Source of the DNA: Gymnorhina tibicen
Taxonomy: Eukaryota > Chordata > Aves > Passeriformes > Artamidae
NCBI GenBank assembly: GCA_013399875.1
Contig: VXAZ01009496.1
Coordinates: forward strand, 935,275-999,274
Direction of reading: 5' to 3'
DNA: 64,000 bases
A model generated the notes under the pieces. That model did not search any database and was not told the DNA's origin. It saw nothing but the letters and a program-made list of their open reading frames with translations. The position numbers and the translations under genes are program-made. This document shows, piece by piece, positions 60,301-64,000 of the stretch (position 1 is the first letter of the stretch; each line of letters begins with the position of its first letter).

Positions 60301-62699
60301 ATCATGAAAGTTTGGGTTGGAAGGCATATTTAAAGATCGTCTGGTTCAATCCCTCTTCCATGTCCAGGGACATCTTTCTCTTAGTCAGCTTGCTCAAAGC
60401 TCTGTGCAGCCTTACTTTAAACACTTCCAGGGGTGGAGCATCCACTACTGCTCTGGGCAACCTGTTCCAGTGTCTCACTACACTAATCATAAAAAGTTTC
60501 TTTATTATGTCCAGTCTCTATCTACTCTCTTTCACTTTAAAATCCAATGCTACAGACATCAGTAAAAAATCTCAGTCTTTCTTACAAGATCCCTTATTGA
60601 AAGGCTTCAATAAAGTCTCGCTGGAGTCTTCTCCAGGCTGAACAAGCCCAAGTCTCTCAGACTGCCTTCCTAGGAGAGGTGCTCCAGGCCTCTCATCATC
60701 TTCTTGGACTTCATCTGAACCTGTTCTAACAGGCCCATGCCTGTCCTGTACTGAAAACTCTGGAGCTGGATGCAGCACTCCATGGGGGATCTCATGAGAG
60801 ACTCCTCTTTAGATGCAGCCATGGATGCAGTTGGCCTTCTGGGCTGGGAGTGCACACTGTTGGCTCATGTCCAGTGTTTTATCCACCAGAATACCCAAGT
60901 CATTCTCCACAGGGATGCTCTCAATCCCTTCTTCCCCCAACATTTATTGGTATTGGAGGTTGCTCTGACCCTGGTGCAGGACCTTGTACTTGGCCTTGTT
61001 GAACTTCATGACATTCTTATGAAGTATTTATTCCATTGCTCAAACTGGAGCTCTGTGGTAATTTCCCACATTGCTACTCAGAAAGATTACGTTGTAAATT
61101 TTTGTTTGCTGTATTGTTCTTGAGGAATTTTAAATGAGTACTGTGTTAAATGTAATTTAAAGATATGCTCTAAGAAGTTAAAATTTTTGTTAAAGAAGTT
61201 TTTCTCAAACATGATGTTGAGTCAGCTAGAGCAAAGCGATCTTACCAGTTTAGCCTGAGCACTGTGTGTAGGATTTGATGCTATATTTATTTAGATTTTC
61301 TATTTGAAAAATCCATTCTTGTGTGATTAAAAGGAGTAACATACATTGTTTCACTCAAACAACAATTGCAACTAAAATCCTTTTGATTTGTGCAGTAGAA
61401 GTCCCACTTCTGGTAGCTAAACTTCTGGATGTGAAATGCATTCAGTACCCTTTTTCCTACTCTTCGGTTAATCAAATTGGTTAGTTTAATTTAAGTCTTC
61501 CTTTTTGTTTGATGCTAATTCCATTGTGTGGCTGCTGGGAAATAAAAACAAAATTATGAATGTAATGTGAATAACTTTCAACACTTATTTTCTATCTAGG
61601 AGTAGAAAGTAAGCAGACAGAAGATGATTTGGCCATTGAACCAGAGGACTCAGGTTTGTATATTGTGTTTTCCATGCGTTTGCTGCTTAAAAAAATTAAT
61701 AATTGAGAATGATAAATATTATGGAATAGAATTCTATGCTGCAGTAAAAATGCATTCATAACTTTTTCTGCAGCTGTTTTCTTTCAAGGACCAACATATC
61801 TGTGTTTTTGGAATCTAGCATCTTGGGATTTTTAATGACAATATTTAATGACTTAGAAACTCTTTAGAAAGTTTGAGAAGTTGAGAGTGCTCCCAGTTTG
61901 GAAAAACTTACATCGATAAAAATAACCACATTTGGTCATATGATGGAACTGAAAATTTCTTTTCCATGCTCTGTTTCCCACCAGCCAGTCAGGAGTGCAT
62001 ACTCAGAAAAGAGGATATATGTAAGGAATAAAGTGGAATGTCCCACCAGCTTTGAGCTCTTTATTTATGGGCTTCACAAATCAGAGAATGTCTTTCCCTC
62101 ACTTCAATTCTTTTTTATTATCTACAGCCAGCATCCTGGCTATTGTGAAGTTTTTTCTGGTGAACCTGACTCCCTCCATGGAGCATGAGCAGGGACTGTG
62201 TGCAGCCTTCAGTCTACTAGCAGTAATAGCACTAGGTGATGTGTGACACGTCTAATTTAAACATACATATGGAAATAAAAGTAATTAAATTTTGAAGTCA
62301 AGTATTTCACAGTTACAGCTGGGAACATAATAGGTATATATGGATGTTTTCTAAGCCCATACTATAGTAGCATGTGAAACTGGAATATGTGTGCTTTGGA
62401 TAATACAGTTTCAGAACTATCATTTTTGAAATTGTGCAATCCTACAATGTACTCACCGGCCTACTTAAGAATGAGTCTTTCTCATGGAAAAATTCAGCTG
62501 AGGAAGAAATTTGCATCCCACTTCTGCAAAAGTAGTATTACAGAGCAGTCTTGATAGGTCACTGCTTGGAATATAAGTGAAAAAAAAAAGAGGCTTTTTG
62601 TAAATATTTAGGGAGCAGTCCAGTTTGAATTATTTTTACATTTTTTATTTACAGAAAAACCTGTTAAAGTTGAAGATTATTCAAATGATGCTCAAGTGG
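8406..62699 (+). CDS. ASPH: ASPH locus, 5' portion: joined exons of aspartyl/asparaginyl beta-hydroxylase, junctate and humbug N-terminal region (partial)
   Basis: Seen: a chain of + strand exons with consistent phase: 8406-8466, 24999-25148, 25905-25949 (optional), 27227-27295, 33279-33452 (optional), then 48214-48303, 50289-50363, 50845-51006, 52654-52713, 54269-54325, 54844-54888, 55692-55727, 58931-58969, 60162-60203, 61600-61653 and 62655-62699. The product is a type II ER membrane protein: short cytosolic N-terminus, one signal anchor, an EF-hand, then a long acidic luminal spacer. Known for the family: full-length ASPH hydroxylates Asp/Asn in EGF-like domains in the ER lumen, while humbug and junctate lack the catalytic domain. 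The TPR and catalytic exons are not in this window, so the gene is truncated at the right edge. Which exons are combined in each tissue cannot be read from DNA. Confidence 0.93.
18348..18367. repeat. 20-base perfect palindrome
   Basis: aatttcccttaagggaaatt reads the same on both strands, with no spacer. It is intronic. Function unknown, possibly chance. Confidence 0.6.
21780..21975 (+). promoter_or_regulatory. ASPH: Probable muscle promoter of junctin (P2-type) with MEF2 site
   Basis: Directly upstream of the small alternative first exon. CTAAAAATAG at 21789-21798 is a perfect MEF2 consensus, 187 bases before the ATG. An E-box, CAGCTG, lies at 21839-21844. No clear TATA box or CpG island is present, in contrast to the promoter at 8.1-8.9 kb. 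Known for the human locus: a second promoter drives junctin/junctate-type transcripts in excitable tissue and responds to MEF2. The spacing and site here support an orthologous promoter. The transcription start was not located. Confidence 0.6.
21976..21991 (+). CDS. ASPH: Alternative first coding exon of junctin (M-A-D-D-T)
   Basis: ATG GCT GAC GAC ACA G, then the donor GTATAA at 21992. The exon ends in phase 1, exactly the phase needed to join 24999, giving M-A-D-D-T-E-T-K-H-G-G. Mammalian junctin starts M-A-E-D-K-E-T-K-H-G-G as I remember it, so length, charge and splice phase all match. The start context is moderate (G at -3, G at +4). An out-of-frame ATG lies 5 bases upstream in a weak context. 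The exon is far too short for ordinary gene finding and is identified by phase, position and the MEF2-bearing upstream region. Confidence 0.82.
21976..43751 (+). CDS. ASPH: Junctin transcript from the same locus, nested start and own terminal exon
   Basis: Joined coding exons 21976-21991, 24999-25148, 25905-25949 (cassette), 27227-27295, 41144-41188 and 43414-43751 give an open frame of about 220 codons ending at a TAA. That is close to the length I remember for mammalian cardiac junctin (about 210-225 residues). Layout: five-residue variable start, conserved K-H-G-G segment, one membrane helix, 15-residue cassette, EF-hand-like segment, then a very lysine/glutamate-rich luminal tail. Known for the family: junctin sits in junctional sarcoplasmic reticulum and links calsequestrin to the ryanodine receptor and triadin through its charged KEKE-type luminal tail. 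Inference: the tail here does the same. Whether the EF-hand exon is included in the muscle form in this species is not decidable from sequence. Confidence 0.85.
21992..24998 (+). other. Intron between junctin first exon and membrane exon
   Basis: AT-rich intron of 3.0 kb without supported exons. It contains a TA/TG-rich stretch at about 24089-24116. The acceptor at the right end, tcttattttaacag, is canonical. Confidence 0.65.
24999..25148 (+). CDS. ASPH: Membrane-anchor exon common to all forms
   Basis: 150 bases between ttttaacag and CTAG|GTAAGA. With the preceding G it encodes [15 protein letters not shown], then a hydrophobic stretch ([20 protein letters not shown]) and [11 protein letters not shown]. 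This is nearly identical to the human ASPH/junctin signal anchor. The basic side (K-K-E-G) is cytosolic and the acidic side luminal, giving a type II orientation. Phase 1 at both ends. Retention of the following intron would add only a few codons (G-K-N-F-K-S) before a stop; I regard that as a shadow, not a real terminus. Confidence 0.97.
25149..25904 (+). other. Intron, with a possible degraded LTR start
   Basis: A 756-base intron. Around 25386-25410 the sequence 'gtagcgggttgacctggctgg' resembles the 5' end of a family of avian retroviral LTRs as I recall them. The sequence after it does not continue convincingly, so no element is annotated. The right acceptor is catgcatgcag. Confidence 0.5.
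25905..25949 (+). CDS. ASPH: 15-codon cassette exon, [15 protein letters not shown]
   Basis: 45 bases flanked by gcatgcag and ACAAG|GTAGGA, phase 1 at both ends. The peptide matches the alternative segment found in junctin and some other human ASPH isoforms between V-L and G-K-L-G-I-Y. Skipping it joins the membrane exon directly to the EF-hand exon. It carries an N-L-S glycosylation sequon on the luminal side, close to the membrane. The acceptor tract (tttttgtatttttaccatgcatgcag) is only moderately pyrimidine-rich, as expected for an optional exon. Confidence 0.95.
25950..27226 (+). other. Intron, nothing recognised
   Basis: A 1.28 kb AT-rich intron with no supported exon or repeat. The right acceptor is ctctttgcacttctag. 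Confidence 0.7.
27227..27295 (+). CDS. ASPH: EF-hand exon
   Basis: 69 bases, phase 1 at both ends. It encodes [23 protein letters not shown]. The 12-residue loop [12 protein letters not shown] has acidic residues at positions 1, 3, 5 and 7, and Asp (not Glu) at position 12. The human loop differs only at position 11 as I remember it. Known: this segment is the calcium-binding feature of junctate. The 3' boundary is unusual: the only phase-compatible border is CTAG|GCAAGT, a GC rather than a GT donor. The nearest GT (after TACAG at 27311) would change phase and add unrelated codons. Confidence 0.95.
   Translation, partial: ASLGYMMLMAMEILMWKMLKYC
27296..33278 (+). other. Intron with GC donor, no exon recognised
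   Basis: A 6.0 kb AT-rich intron. It holds a tandem 12-base duplication (acttagtgcaag twice, 31329-31352), G/T low-complexity DNA (31443-31501) and a CT repeat (33244-33259) that forms part of the polypyrimidine tract of the next acceptor. A 136-codon open frame at 31849-32259 has no splice or domain support. Confidence 0.65.
33244..33259 (+). repeat. (CT)n microsatellite in acceptor tract
   Basis: Eight CT units about 20 bases upstream of the acceptor at 33278. Length changes here would alter the polypyrimidine tract of an optional exon. Confidence 0.8.
33279..33520 (+). CDS. ASPH: Alternative exon of short junctate-like forms: splice donor at 33452 or read-through to stop at 33520
   Basis: After ttgtatag the frame reads [18 protein letters not shown], then [20 protein letters not shown] and an acidic run. 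This matches a human ASPH alternative segment closely. At 33453 the sequence GATG|GTACGT is a usable donor in phase 1, making a 174-base symmetric exon. If the donor is ignored, the frame continues ([10 protein letters not shown] ... L-D-L-Q-N-Q) to a TGA at 33518-33520, as in a known short human isoform. The [10 protein letters not shown] segment is hydrophobic and could associate with membrane. Confidence 0.93.
33521..41143 (+). other. 3' UTR of the short form, then intron; no exon recognised
   Basis: 7.6 kb of AT-rich DNA without supported exons or interspersed repeats that I recognise. Several AG sites after T-tracts (for example near 36452) open frames that close without a phase-1 donor. 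Confidence 0.65.
33740..33745 (+). terminator. Candidate poly(A) signal for the read-through short form
   Basis: AATAAA 220 bases after the TGA at 33520. This would give a short 3' UTR for the intron-retained short isoform. No cleavage site was verified. Confidence 0.45.
41144..41188 (+). CDS. ASPH: Junctin-specific exon, [15 protein letters not shown]
   Basis: 45 bases, phase 1 at both ends, between caacaaattag and CAAAG|GTATTT. The peptide lines up with mammalian junctin E-G-P-S-G-V-A-K-R-K-T-K-A-K and leads into the charged tail. The exon begins GTGAGG, so acceptor and a donor-like motif are back to back (ttag|gtgagg). The acceptor tract contains purines (ttccattttgcaacaaattag), which is weak. 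It is used with 43414-43751 in junctin and skipped for the hydroxylase. Confidence 0.9.
41189..43413 (+). other. Intron between the two junctin tail exons
   Basis: 2.2 kb, nothing recognised apart from AT-rich sequence. The 3' end is unusual: a T-tract (cctctttttt) is followed by about 20 purine-rich bases before the AG. Confidence 0.65.
43414..43751 (+). CDS. ASPH: Junctin terminal exon, Lys/Glu-rich luminal tail with stop
   Basis: Starts [20 protein letters not shown], closely resembling mammalian junctin V-K-E-L-T-K-E-E-L-K-K. It continues for 111 codons composed mostly of Lys, Glu, Asp, Arg and Ser, ending E-D-K-K-E-K-K and TAA at 43749-43751. It joins 41188 in phase 1. Known for the family: such KEKE tails bind calsequestrin, triadin and the ryanodine receptor in the junctional SR lumen. 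The minus-strand open frame here is only the complement of the Lys/Glu codons. Confidence 0.93.
44278..44283 (+). terminator. Candidate poly(A) signal, proximal
   Basis: AATAAA 527 bases after the junctin stop codon. Confidence 0.45.
44855..44864 (+). terminator. Candidate poly(A) signals, distal (overlapping pair)
   Basis: aataaataaa, two overlapping AATAAA hexamers, 1.1 kb after the junctin stop. They lie 60 bases upstream of a strong hairpin. Confidence 0.5.
44924..44975. repeat. Long hairpin with 23-base arms
   Basis: Left arm 44924-44946 and right arm 44953-44975 are reverse complements with a single G/T-type mismatch, with a 6-base loop (gaaata) between them. Arms read ttgctttcaagtttatttag + aaa and the complement. 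It lies just past the distal junctin poly(A) signals. It could be a transcript-end structure, a small MITE-like remnant or a small-RNA precursor; the sequence does not decide. Confidence 0.75.
45270..45364 (+). repeat. Duplicated AT motif around an N gap, with 28-base poly(T)
   Basis: 'aataaggttaaagatgattt' before and 'aataaagttaaaaatgattt' after a 14-base N run (45306-45319), each followed by T-runs, the second at 45337-45364. Either a true tandem duplication or an unresolved poly(T) assembly join. Confidence 0.6.
45306..45319. other. Assembly gap (14 N)
   Basis: A short N run inside T-rich, duplicated sequence. Confidence 0.95.
45365..48213 (+). other. Intron before the acidic exon array
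   Basis: AT-rich intron with a CR1 fragment (47200-47490) and nothing else recognised. The right acceptor, ctgaaaaatgcag, has a poor pyrimidine tract. Confidence 0.65.
47200..47490 (-). mobile_element. CR1 LINE 3' fragment, diverged
   Basis: The + strand carries 'gcttggaagggactttgggagatcc', then CR1-like blocks: 'tccaacatcctgctcaaaacagggtca', 'acctctctgtgcagtc' and 'ttcttacacccagtctgaacctcc'. The CR1 sense strand is minus. The 5' end is truncated; borders are by eye. Confidence 0.82.
48214..48303 (+). CDS. ASPH: ASPH acidic-spacer exon starting G-L-K-E-R-S
   Basis: 90 bases, phase 1 at both ends, between aaaaatgcag and AATCAG|GTAAGA. It encodes [20 protein letters not shown], then [10 protein letters not shown]. 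Human ASPH has G-L-K-E-R-S-T-S-E-P-A-V-P-P-E-E at the same place, directly after the EF-hand, so this is the start of the hydroxylase/junctate/humbug-specific luminal region. Confidence 0.93.
48304..50288 (+). other. Intron containing a probable solo LTR
   Basis: A 2.0 kb intron. Its right half (about 49640-49993) is LTR-like. The remainder is AT-rich, with a G/T-rich stretch near 49040-49100. Confidence 0.6.
49640..49993 (+). mobile_element. Probable solo LTR of an endogenous retrovirus
   Basis: A block of different composition from the surrounding intron: GC-richer, with 'gagacctccaggaaacatcc' and 'cctggaggcctcactgctgg' inverted segments. It then has an AATAAA at 49923-49928, 'aaaacccctttttcccgtg' and 'ggctcttaattttaagacc', and an end at 'ggcaaca'. 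This order (U3, poly(A) signal, short U5, CA end) is typical of an LTR. No convincing primer-binding site follows and no internal genes are present, so it would be a solo LTR. The 5' border and the target-site duplication were not resolved. Confidence 0.5.
50289..50363 (+). CDS. ASPH: ASPH acidic-spacer exon ([10 protein letters not shown])
   Basis: 75 bases, phase 1 at both ends, between aatccttttag and CCTG|GTAATG. It encodes [20 protein letters not shown], then L-H-S-Q-P. This parallels human D-E-A-K-E-Q-I-Q-S-L-L-H-E-M-V-H. Luminal, probably an extended or partly helical acidic segment. Confidence 0.92.
50845..51006 (+). CDS. ASPH: ASPH acidic-spacer exon, the largest of the array
   Basis: 162 bases, phase 1 at both ends, between ttgattag and GAAAG|GTACCT. 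It encodes [20 protein letters not shown], followed by a Glu-rich stretch ending [10 protein letters not shown]. It lies in the position of human G-E-D-L-Q-Q-E-D-G and following acidic residues, but sequence similarity is low apart from composition. The acceptor tract is weak (cattattgattag). The first 64 bases of the downstream intron are followed by AT-rich DNA and a CR1 about 300 bases away. Confidence 0.9.
51305..51790 (-). mobile_element. CR1 LINE 3' fragment
   Basis: About 480 bases of CR1 tail in reverse orientation on +. It begins 'catatagaatggttttggtt' (remnant of the CR1 terminal repeat) and continues 'tgtccagactggccttgaac', 'cacttccaggggtgaggcacc' and 'gggcagcctgttccagtgcc'. The CR1 sense strand is minus. 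It is intronic, about 300 bases after the exon at 50845-51006. Confidence 0.92.
51791..52653 (+). other. Intron remainder, nothing recognised
   Basis: AT-rich. A short tandem duplication (ataccctcttg-type, 'aatacctcttgatacctcttg') lies near 52126-52146. The acceptor tttgtttctcag at the right end is canonical. Confidence 0.6.
52654..52713 (+). CDS. ASPH: ASPH acidic-spacer exon ([10 protein letters not shown])
   Basis: 60 bases, phase 1 at both ends, between tttctcag and TCCAG|GTATCA. It encodes [20 protein letters not shown]. Comparable to the human stretch around D-V-D-D-R-F-E-T-L-E-P-E by order and composition only. Strong splice sites support it. Confidence 0.87.
52714..54147 (+). other. 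Intron, with one possible microexon
   Basis: 1.4 kb, AT-rich. Its only notable feature is the 12-base ATCCATCACCAA at 53899-53910 between an acceptor-like tcttctatag and a donor-like GTGAGC, which would be a phase-1 symmetric microexon. Confidence 0.5.
54148..54192 (+). CDS. ASPH: Candidate ASPH cassette exon ([10 protein letters not shown])
   Basis: 45 bases with a strong acceptor (cattttcattttttcag-like tract) and donor ACAG|GTTAAA, phase 1 at both ends. It encodes [15 protein letters not shown]. It fits the phase rule of the whole array, but the peptide is less acidic than its neighbours and I do not recall a human counterpart. It may be an optional or lineage-specific exon, or a chance match. 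Confidence 0.5.
54269..54325 (+). CDS. ASPH: ASPH acidic-spacer exon ([10 protein letters not shown])
   Basis: 57 bases, phase 1 at both ends, between taatttacag and TCCAG|GTTGGT. It encodes [19 protein letters not shown]. The pattern Y-x-V-E-x-x-V-S is reminiscent of human Y-H-V-E-E-T-V-S. It lies only 76 bases after the candidate exon at 54148. Confidence 0.87.
54844..54888 (+). CDS. ASPH: ASPH acidic-spacer exon ([10 protein letters not shown])
   Basis: 45 bases, phase 1 at both ends, between tttctatttaag and CATAG|GTACAG. It encodes [15 protein letters not shown]. Similar in make-up to human N-Q-D-M-E-E-M-M-S-E. The exon begins with GTGACT directly after AG. Confidence 0.85.
   Translation: MTLRQCKKMLWNIT
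54956..55022. repeat. (CA)n followed by CAAA/ACAA-rich low complexity
   Basis: Nine CA units (54956-54973), then irregular caaa and acaa units to about 55022, 68 bases after a splice donor. CA repeats downstream of donors can bind hnRNP L; whether that matters here is unknown. Confidence 0.85.
55692..55727 (+). CDS. ASPH: ASPH acidic-spacer exon ([10 protein letters not shown])
   Basis: 36 bases, phase 1 at both ends, between tctttaaacag and CCAAG|GTATGA. It encodes [12 protein letters not shown], which parallels human E-D-E-R-L-H-H-D-T-D-D. Good acceptor tract (ttttctttttctttaaacag). Confidence 0.88.
55728..58930 (+). other. Long intron of the array; part may be a decayed retrocopy
   Basis: 3.2 kb. 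From about 56.3 to 58.0 kb the sequence is less AT-rich than neighbouring introns and the minus strand holds coding-like stretches in shifting frames (for example 57505-57750). I could not identify a parent gene. No poly(A) tail or flanking duplication was found, so it is not annotated as a pseudogene. Confidence 0.45.
55888..55907. repeat. (AATC)5 microsatellite
   Basis: Five perfect AATC units in intron sequence. Confidence 0.85.
58931..58969 (+). CDS. ASPH: ASPH acidic-spacer exon ([10 protein letters not shown])
   Basis: 39 bases, phase 1 at both ends, with a strong acceptor (tttctttcctttcag) and donor ATACAG|GTATAT. It encodes [13 protein letters not shown]. Identified by splice sites and phase; the peptide itself is not diagnostic. 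Confidence 0.83.
58970..60161 (+). other. Intron, one rejected exon-like segment
   Basis: 1.2 kb AT-rich. The segment 60003-60025 follows a good acceptor (gttttcttag) and encodes G-V-E-D-L-P-N-E, but its donor gives the wrong phase. Confidence 0.55.
60162..60203 (+). CDS. ASPH: ASPH acidic-spacer exon ([10 protein letters not shown])
   Basis: 42 bases, phase 1 at both ends, between ttatacttatag and TTCAG|GTATGA. It encodes [17 protein letters not shown]1 insertion starts about 90 bases downstream. Confidence 0.85.
60294..61075 (-). mobile_element. CR1 LINE 3' fragment, longest in the window
   Basis: About 780 bases. The + strand begins 'agaatcatgaaagtttgggt' and 'tggaaggcatatttaaagatc', and continues through 'ggtggagcatccactactgc', 'gggcaacctgttccagtgtc' and 'ggagctggatgcagcactcc'. 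The minus-strand frame at 60302-60490 reads [20 protein letters not shown], the usual C-terminal end of the CR1 reverse transcriptase. Further upstream coding is broken. The right border is by eye. Confidence 0.93.
61076..61599 (+). other. Intron remainder, nothing recognised
   Basis: AT-rich DNA between the CR1 and the next exon. The acceptor is ttattttctatctag. Confidence 0.6.
61600..61653 (+). CDS. ASPH: ASPH acidic-spacer exon ([10 protein letters not shown])
   Basis: 54 bases, phase 1 at both ends, between ttctatctag and CTCAG|GTTTGT. It encodes [18 protein letters not shown]. Position and composition match the part of human ASPH around G-I-E-I-T-E-V-T-A-P-P-E-D. Confidence 0.87.
61654..62654 (+). 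other. Intron, nothing supported
   Basis: 1.0 kb. An acceptor-like tattatctacag near 62127 opens a frame that ends without a phase-1 donor, so it is not called. Confidence 0.6.
62655..62699 (+). CDS. ASPH: ASPH acidic-spacer exon ([10 protein letters not shown])
   Basis: 45 bases, phase 1 at both ends, between tttttatttacag and AGTGG|GTAAGT. It encodes [15 protein letters not shown]. It parallels human D-N-P-V-E-D-S-Q-V-I-V-E-E-V near the end of the acidic spacer. It is the last exon visible; the TPR and hydroxylase exons should lie to the right of the window. Confidence 0.88.
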
Positions 62700-64000
62700 G
62701 TAAGTCAATCTTGGGTGCTTGTTTTTTTTCCTAAAAAAATGAAGCTGTAGCTACATGGAAATTAGTAATCAAATTACTTTGTGGAGAGGCATGAAGGGAT
62801 ACCATTGTTGTCAAAGTTGCTTCTTGGTTTAGAAGCAATAATTTTTCTGTTGTACTTGATAAATGCCAAAGGTAGTTACTGGGTTATATGAAAGCATTCC
62901 AAATAAACTGAGTAGTTTTAATTTAAAACTTAATTTCTAATGATTTCAGATAGAGCTGAATAATTTTGAAAGGGAAATACCACAATTTCAGCTCTTGATA
63001 TATGTGTGTACTTCTTCTCCAGAGCAACTATTGTGGACAGTGATAGTGTTACTTCTCTGTGTGTCAGTCGGATCTATTGGAGTCTGACTGTGGCACATTC
63101 TTTGGGCACTGATCTGGAAACAGGGACTGTTTTGTCATGCCATCACTTTTTTCTTGGCATAACTGATTTTAAGAACAAGAGCACTTCCAGTTCTTCCATC
63201 TGTTGCCTGACAGTAATAGACATAGCTTTTACCAAAACCATTTTAGAGTAGTTAAGTGGCTTCTAAGTTCAAGGACTGTATATTGTTACATTTCTTGGAG
63301 TTAACTATTACAATTAGCTAGTTTATTTGTTGTACCAAACTAGTTGTGTTGAGTGAAACACAGAGATATACTCAGGGCAGTACATCAGAGAAGCTGCAGT
63401 CCAAGATCTCTTAACAGCTGTATTTTTGTTTTGTGCTGCTTAGGCTGACCACCTTTCTGGGTTAGTTAATCTCTGTATTATGCAGAAGGTCTTACAAGAT
63501 GTGGTGCCTAGAGACTTCTGGGTTGGTGGGTTTCTTTTTTTTCCTTACAGTATTTGTATTTGGTTCTTAGTCATGCCAAAAGTAGCCAGAGAAGTGGAGA
63601 AGACATAGGAGGCCTTTTGTGGTTGTCCAGTACAGATTGGTTTAGTTTGTGTCTGAGTTTGTATGCTGAACCAGAGCTGAGGTGGTTTGAAATGCTCATA
63701 TTGGGGCATAACTGTGTTGTCTGCAAGGTGTTTCCAACCCGTTTATCACAACAGCCACGGGCTGTGTTGAAATGTTTGAAGCACTAAACCATAATGAATA
63801 GATGCGTTAGCTGCAAGTGTTTTGTTTCATAATGAGTATGAAGTATTCTTAACCAAAGCTTATAATCAGTGTAGGAACAAACAGTACTTATCTTTGACGG
63901 CATGGGCAAGAAGTTCAGCCAAGGTAGTCTTCACTCGGTTTGTTGTGCATTAAGTTGGAACTGGAGAAGAGGAAAAGATGTTTTCTCTCAGAAAAGATTG
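62700..64000 (+). other. Intron, open at the window edge
   Basis: 1.3 kb of intron with no further phase-compatible exon. The acceptor-like ttttttccttacag at 63549 is followed by an in-frame stop within seven codons. Confidence 0.6.

Noticed and set aside
62128..62246. Frame after tattatctacag, partly hydrophobic ([10 protein letters not shown])
   Set aside because: The nearest donor (TCTG|GTGAAC) gives phase 0 and the frame then runs to a stop. No family match.

Overview
This window is vertebrate nuclear DNA, most likely from a bird. It is AT-rich, intron-dominated sequence carrying several CR1-type retrotransposon tails (the characteristic avian LINE), a probable endogenous-retrovirus LTR and a GC-rich CpG-island promoter. 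There is no sign of operons, phage or CRISPR. The one gene I can recognise is ASPH on the + strand, the locus that encodes aspartyl/asparaginyl beta-hydroxylase, junctin, junctate and humbug.

Layout: 1-7.7 kb is upstream DNA with no gene that I can support. A CR1 tail (about 7.74-8.07 kb) abuts a CpG island (about 8.09-8.9 kb, with an 82-base N gap) that contains the housekeeping-type promoter and first coding exon (8406-8466). Intron 1 is 16.5 kb and contains a second, nested start: a tiny 16-base coding exon (21976-21991, M-A-D-D-T) that corresponds to the N-terminus of junctin, with a perfect MEF2 site 187 bases upstream. The shared exons follow: membrane anchor (24999-25148), a 15-codon cassette (25905-25949) and an EF-hand exon (27227-27295).

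Three routes then diverge. (1) The exon at 33279 either reads through to a stop at 33520, giving a short form, or splices out at 33452. (2) The exons at 41144-41188 and 43414-43751 give the lysine/glutamate-rich tail of junctin and its stop codon. (3) An array of small acidic exons from 48214 to 62699 gives the luminal spacer of the hydroxylase, junctate and humbug. The TPR and catalytic 2-oxoglutarate oxygenase exons must lie beyond 64000. Every internal coding exon starts and ends in phase 1 and has a length divisible by three, so any combination stays in frame.

The most interesting observations concern splice control: a GC donor at 27296, a juxtaposed acceptor/donor (recursive-splice-like) at 41143/41144 and a purine-rich acceptor at 43413. 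Together these form a plausible switch between junctin and hydroxylase output. All identities come from remembered family sequence patterns and reading-frame logic; no database search was run.
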